64,000 nt of DNA. It comes from Xenorhabdus mauleonii. Its GTDB lineage: Bacteria; Pseudomonadota; Gammaproteobacteria; Enterobacterales; Enterobacteriaceae. The DNA is taken from NCBI RefSeq assembly GCF_900113945.1, contig NZ_FORG01000004.1:124001-188000 (forward strand), read 5' to 3'. Of the stretch, positions 62,706 to 64,000 are shown in pieces. The number at the start of each line of letters is the position of its first letter. Within the stretch, counting starts at the first letter, position 1. The position numbers and the translations under genes were made by a program. Under the pieces are notes generated by a model that was not told where the DNA came from, did not search any database, and saw only the letters and a list, made by a program, of their open reading frames with translations.

Positions 62706-63735
62706 CTTTATCTACCAATTCGCTAGCTTTTTTACGGAATTTAACGATATCAGTGAGCGAAATGTTATCCACTTCAACATGACCTATCGCATTTCCTATC
62801 GTCTTATCAAGCTGAACGCCTTTACGGACAGGATACTCGTAGTTAGCTTGTGCATAGAGTTGTTGAGCTGGCGCTGAAACGAGGTATTCCATCAATTTTA
62901 CAGCTTGCTCTTTATGTGGAGCATTCTTTGCTACCGCGGCTCCCGATATATTGACGTGGGTTCCGCCGTTCTTAAATGTAGGCTGAATAACGTTGATTGC
63001 ATCACCCCATTTACGGGCATCAGTGCCTTCTTTTGCATTCTTCATACGGCCGACATAGTAAGAGTTTGCTAATCCCACGTCACAAATACCGCCCAGGATA
63101 TCGCGTGCCACATCGCGATCACCCCCAGTCGCTTTGCGTGCAAGATTGCCTTTCACACCACGCAACCAAGATTCAGTTTTTGCTTCACCATCATGTGCAA
63201 TCATGGCTGCAATGAGTGCTGTATTATAGGGGTGCTGGCCTGCGCGGATGCATACCTTGCCTTTCCATTTTGGGGCAGCGAGATCTTCATAATTAATGTG
63301 AGTAATCGGCAGCGATTTTTCTACATAAAGCACACGAGAACGCATTGAAAGACTAAACCAGTGATTATTTTTATCACGCAATTCGGCAGGGATTACCTCG
63401 ACTAAAGTCGTTGATTCAATAGGCTGAGTCACTCCGGCATCAACAAGATCCATGAGATTACCTGCATCGACAGTCATCAGTAGATCTGCGGGTGAATTTT
63501 TACCTTCGGCTTTTACTCGCTCTAACATTCCATCCTTAATGAATACCGTGTTTACATTGATGGATGTTTCTTTTTTAAATTCATCAAGCAGTGGTTGAAT
63601 CAGGCCAGGTTCCCGTGTCGTGTAGAGAGTTAGAGAATCCTGCGCAATAGCAGGTAATGCAAAGGAGGCCAGCAATGATGATGACAATGTAAGTAAATAC
63701 GCTTTTTTACGTATACCTGACAACGTTTTTGACAT
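62689..63735 (-). CDS. Periplasmic ferric-iron-binding protein (SfuA/FbpA-like)
   Basis: 348-residue precursor with a Sec signal peptide cut near AIAQ/D at about residue 32. The mature part is a transferrin-like bilobal binding protein: SLTLYTTREPGLIQPLLDEF at the start and GLANSYYVGRM carrying the Tyr-Tyr pair that coordinates Fe3+. First gene of the operon; a Fur-box-like site lies 80 bases upstream, in line with iron repression. Confidence 0.93.
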   Translation of the reverse strand: MSKTLSGIRKKAYLLTLSSSLLASFALPAIAQDSLTLYTTREPGLIQPLLDEFKKETSINVNTVFIKDGMLERVKAEGKNSPADLLMTVDAGNLMDLVDAGVTQPIESTTLVEVIPAELRDKNNHWFSLSMRSRVLYVEKSLPITHINYEDLAAPKWKGKVCIRAGQHPYNTALIAAMIAHDGEAKTESWLRGVKGNLARKATGGDRDVARDILGGICDVGLANSYYVGRMKNAKEGTDARKWGDAINVIQPTFKNGGTHVNISGAAVAKNAPHKEQAVKLMEYLVSAPAQQLYAQANYEYPVRKGVQLDKTIGNAIGHVEVDNISLTDIVKFRKKASELVDKVGFDQ

Positions 63736-63815
63736 GTTCTTATCTACTCCGGAATTTAGGTAATGCGTAACTTAATGAAAATATGGGTTTTTATTTAAGG
63801 AGCATGATTATATAT

Positions 63816-63834
63816 GATAATGAGTCTCGTTTGC
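63816..63834. promoter_or_regulatory. Fur-box-like site of the iron ABC operon
   Basis: GATAATGAGTCTCGTTTGC matches the 19-bp Fur consensus GATAATGATAATCATTATC at 13 positions, including the whole left half. It lies 81 bases upstream of the binding-protein ATG, a normal promoter position. Confidence 0.65.
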
Positions 63835-64000
63835 AATTATATTCATCGTAATTATTAATCTATTTCAATTAATTACAAAAACAAAAGCAAACTGAGAATA
63901 ATTAACAAAACCTCTAAATAATAATCCATTTATATTAATTGCGATATTTACATTCATTTATTTTTATTTTGTTATCATTTTCATCTATAACATGGTCGAT

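Noticed and set aside
1-64000. CRISPR array, tRNA, rRNA or large biosynthetic (NRPS/PKS) gene
   Set aside because: No spaced direct repeats, cloverleaf-like sequences, rRNA-like blocks or megasynthase ORFs were seen.

Overview
The window looks like a piece of the chromosome of an AT-rich gammaproteobacterium of the Enterobacterales. Xenorhabdus or Photorhabdus (Morganellaceae) is the best guess. Anchors are near-canonical FNR and UspE side by side, DkgB, a YdeE-type exporter and a PoxB-type enzyme, all embedded in many accessory secreted enzymes, decarboxylases and efflux pumps. No rRNA, tRNA or CRISPR array was seen. The genus call is inference from gene content, base composition and one intergenic repeat that resembles those of insect-pathogenic Morganellaceae.

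Layout. 1-4,260: dkgB cut by the window edge, then a Tn3-like terminal inverted repeat followed by a TetA-family pump and a GC-rich FAD amine oxidase. 4,261-10,346: glutathione transferase, an exported duplicated retropepsin-like protein, PoxB-like pyruvate oxidase, a divergent PACE pump/LysR pair and a lipoprotein. 10,380-12,270: a GC-rich decayed island with a frameshifted Tn3 transposase relic, an intact esterase, and a hydrolase and a TetR gene that have both lost their 5' halves. 12,316-17,795: amidase, exported intradiol dioxygenase, a duplicated gene-tail relic, nitrilase, a putative His/Cys protein and an arginase-family enzyme with a Cys at a metal-ligand position. 17,930-19,401: a structured repeat and a tyrosine recombinase. 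19,546-23,518: EamA transporter, uspE, fnr and an orphan DmsC-like anchor.

23,761-27,930 resembles a mycobacterial ethA/ethR locus: a Baeyer-Villiger-type monooxygenase, a flavin amine oxidase and a decayed saccharopine-dehydrogenase-like gene, divergent from an EthR-like TetR regulator, with inverted and direct repeats between. A tyrosine-decarboxylase-like gene follows, and a 16-bp sequence at the regulator start recurs in its leader. 30,402-37,488 holds an MFS pump, a methyltransferase, a secreted trypsin-like protease and a subtilisin autotransporter. 38,178-46,630 holds an ATPase, regulator/efflux modules, an FMN reductase/MarR pair and a DUF2946 plus TonB copper-receptor operon.

46,840-54,799: a 43-codon secreted-peptide ORF, an omega-aminotransferase/methylmalonate-semialdehyde dehydrogenase operon suited to beta-alanine catabolism, an ASCH protein, an old yellow enzyme paired with an exported beta-aminopeptidase, and YdeE. 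55,138-60,200: AraC, FAD oxidoreductase, a MocR relic, a GNAT/flavodoxin-fold pair, a DJ-1 protein and a HAD phosphatase. 60,313-63,834: an SfuABC/FbpABC-type ferric iron ABC operon behind a Fur-box-like site.

Functions are assigned by reading translated sequences against remembered families; no database search was run.
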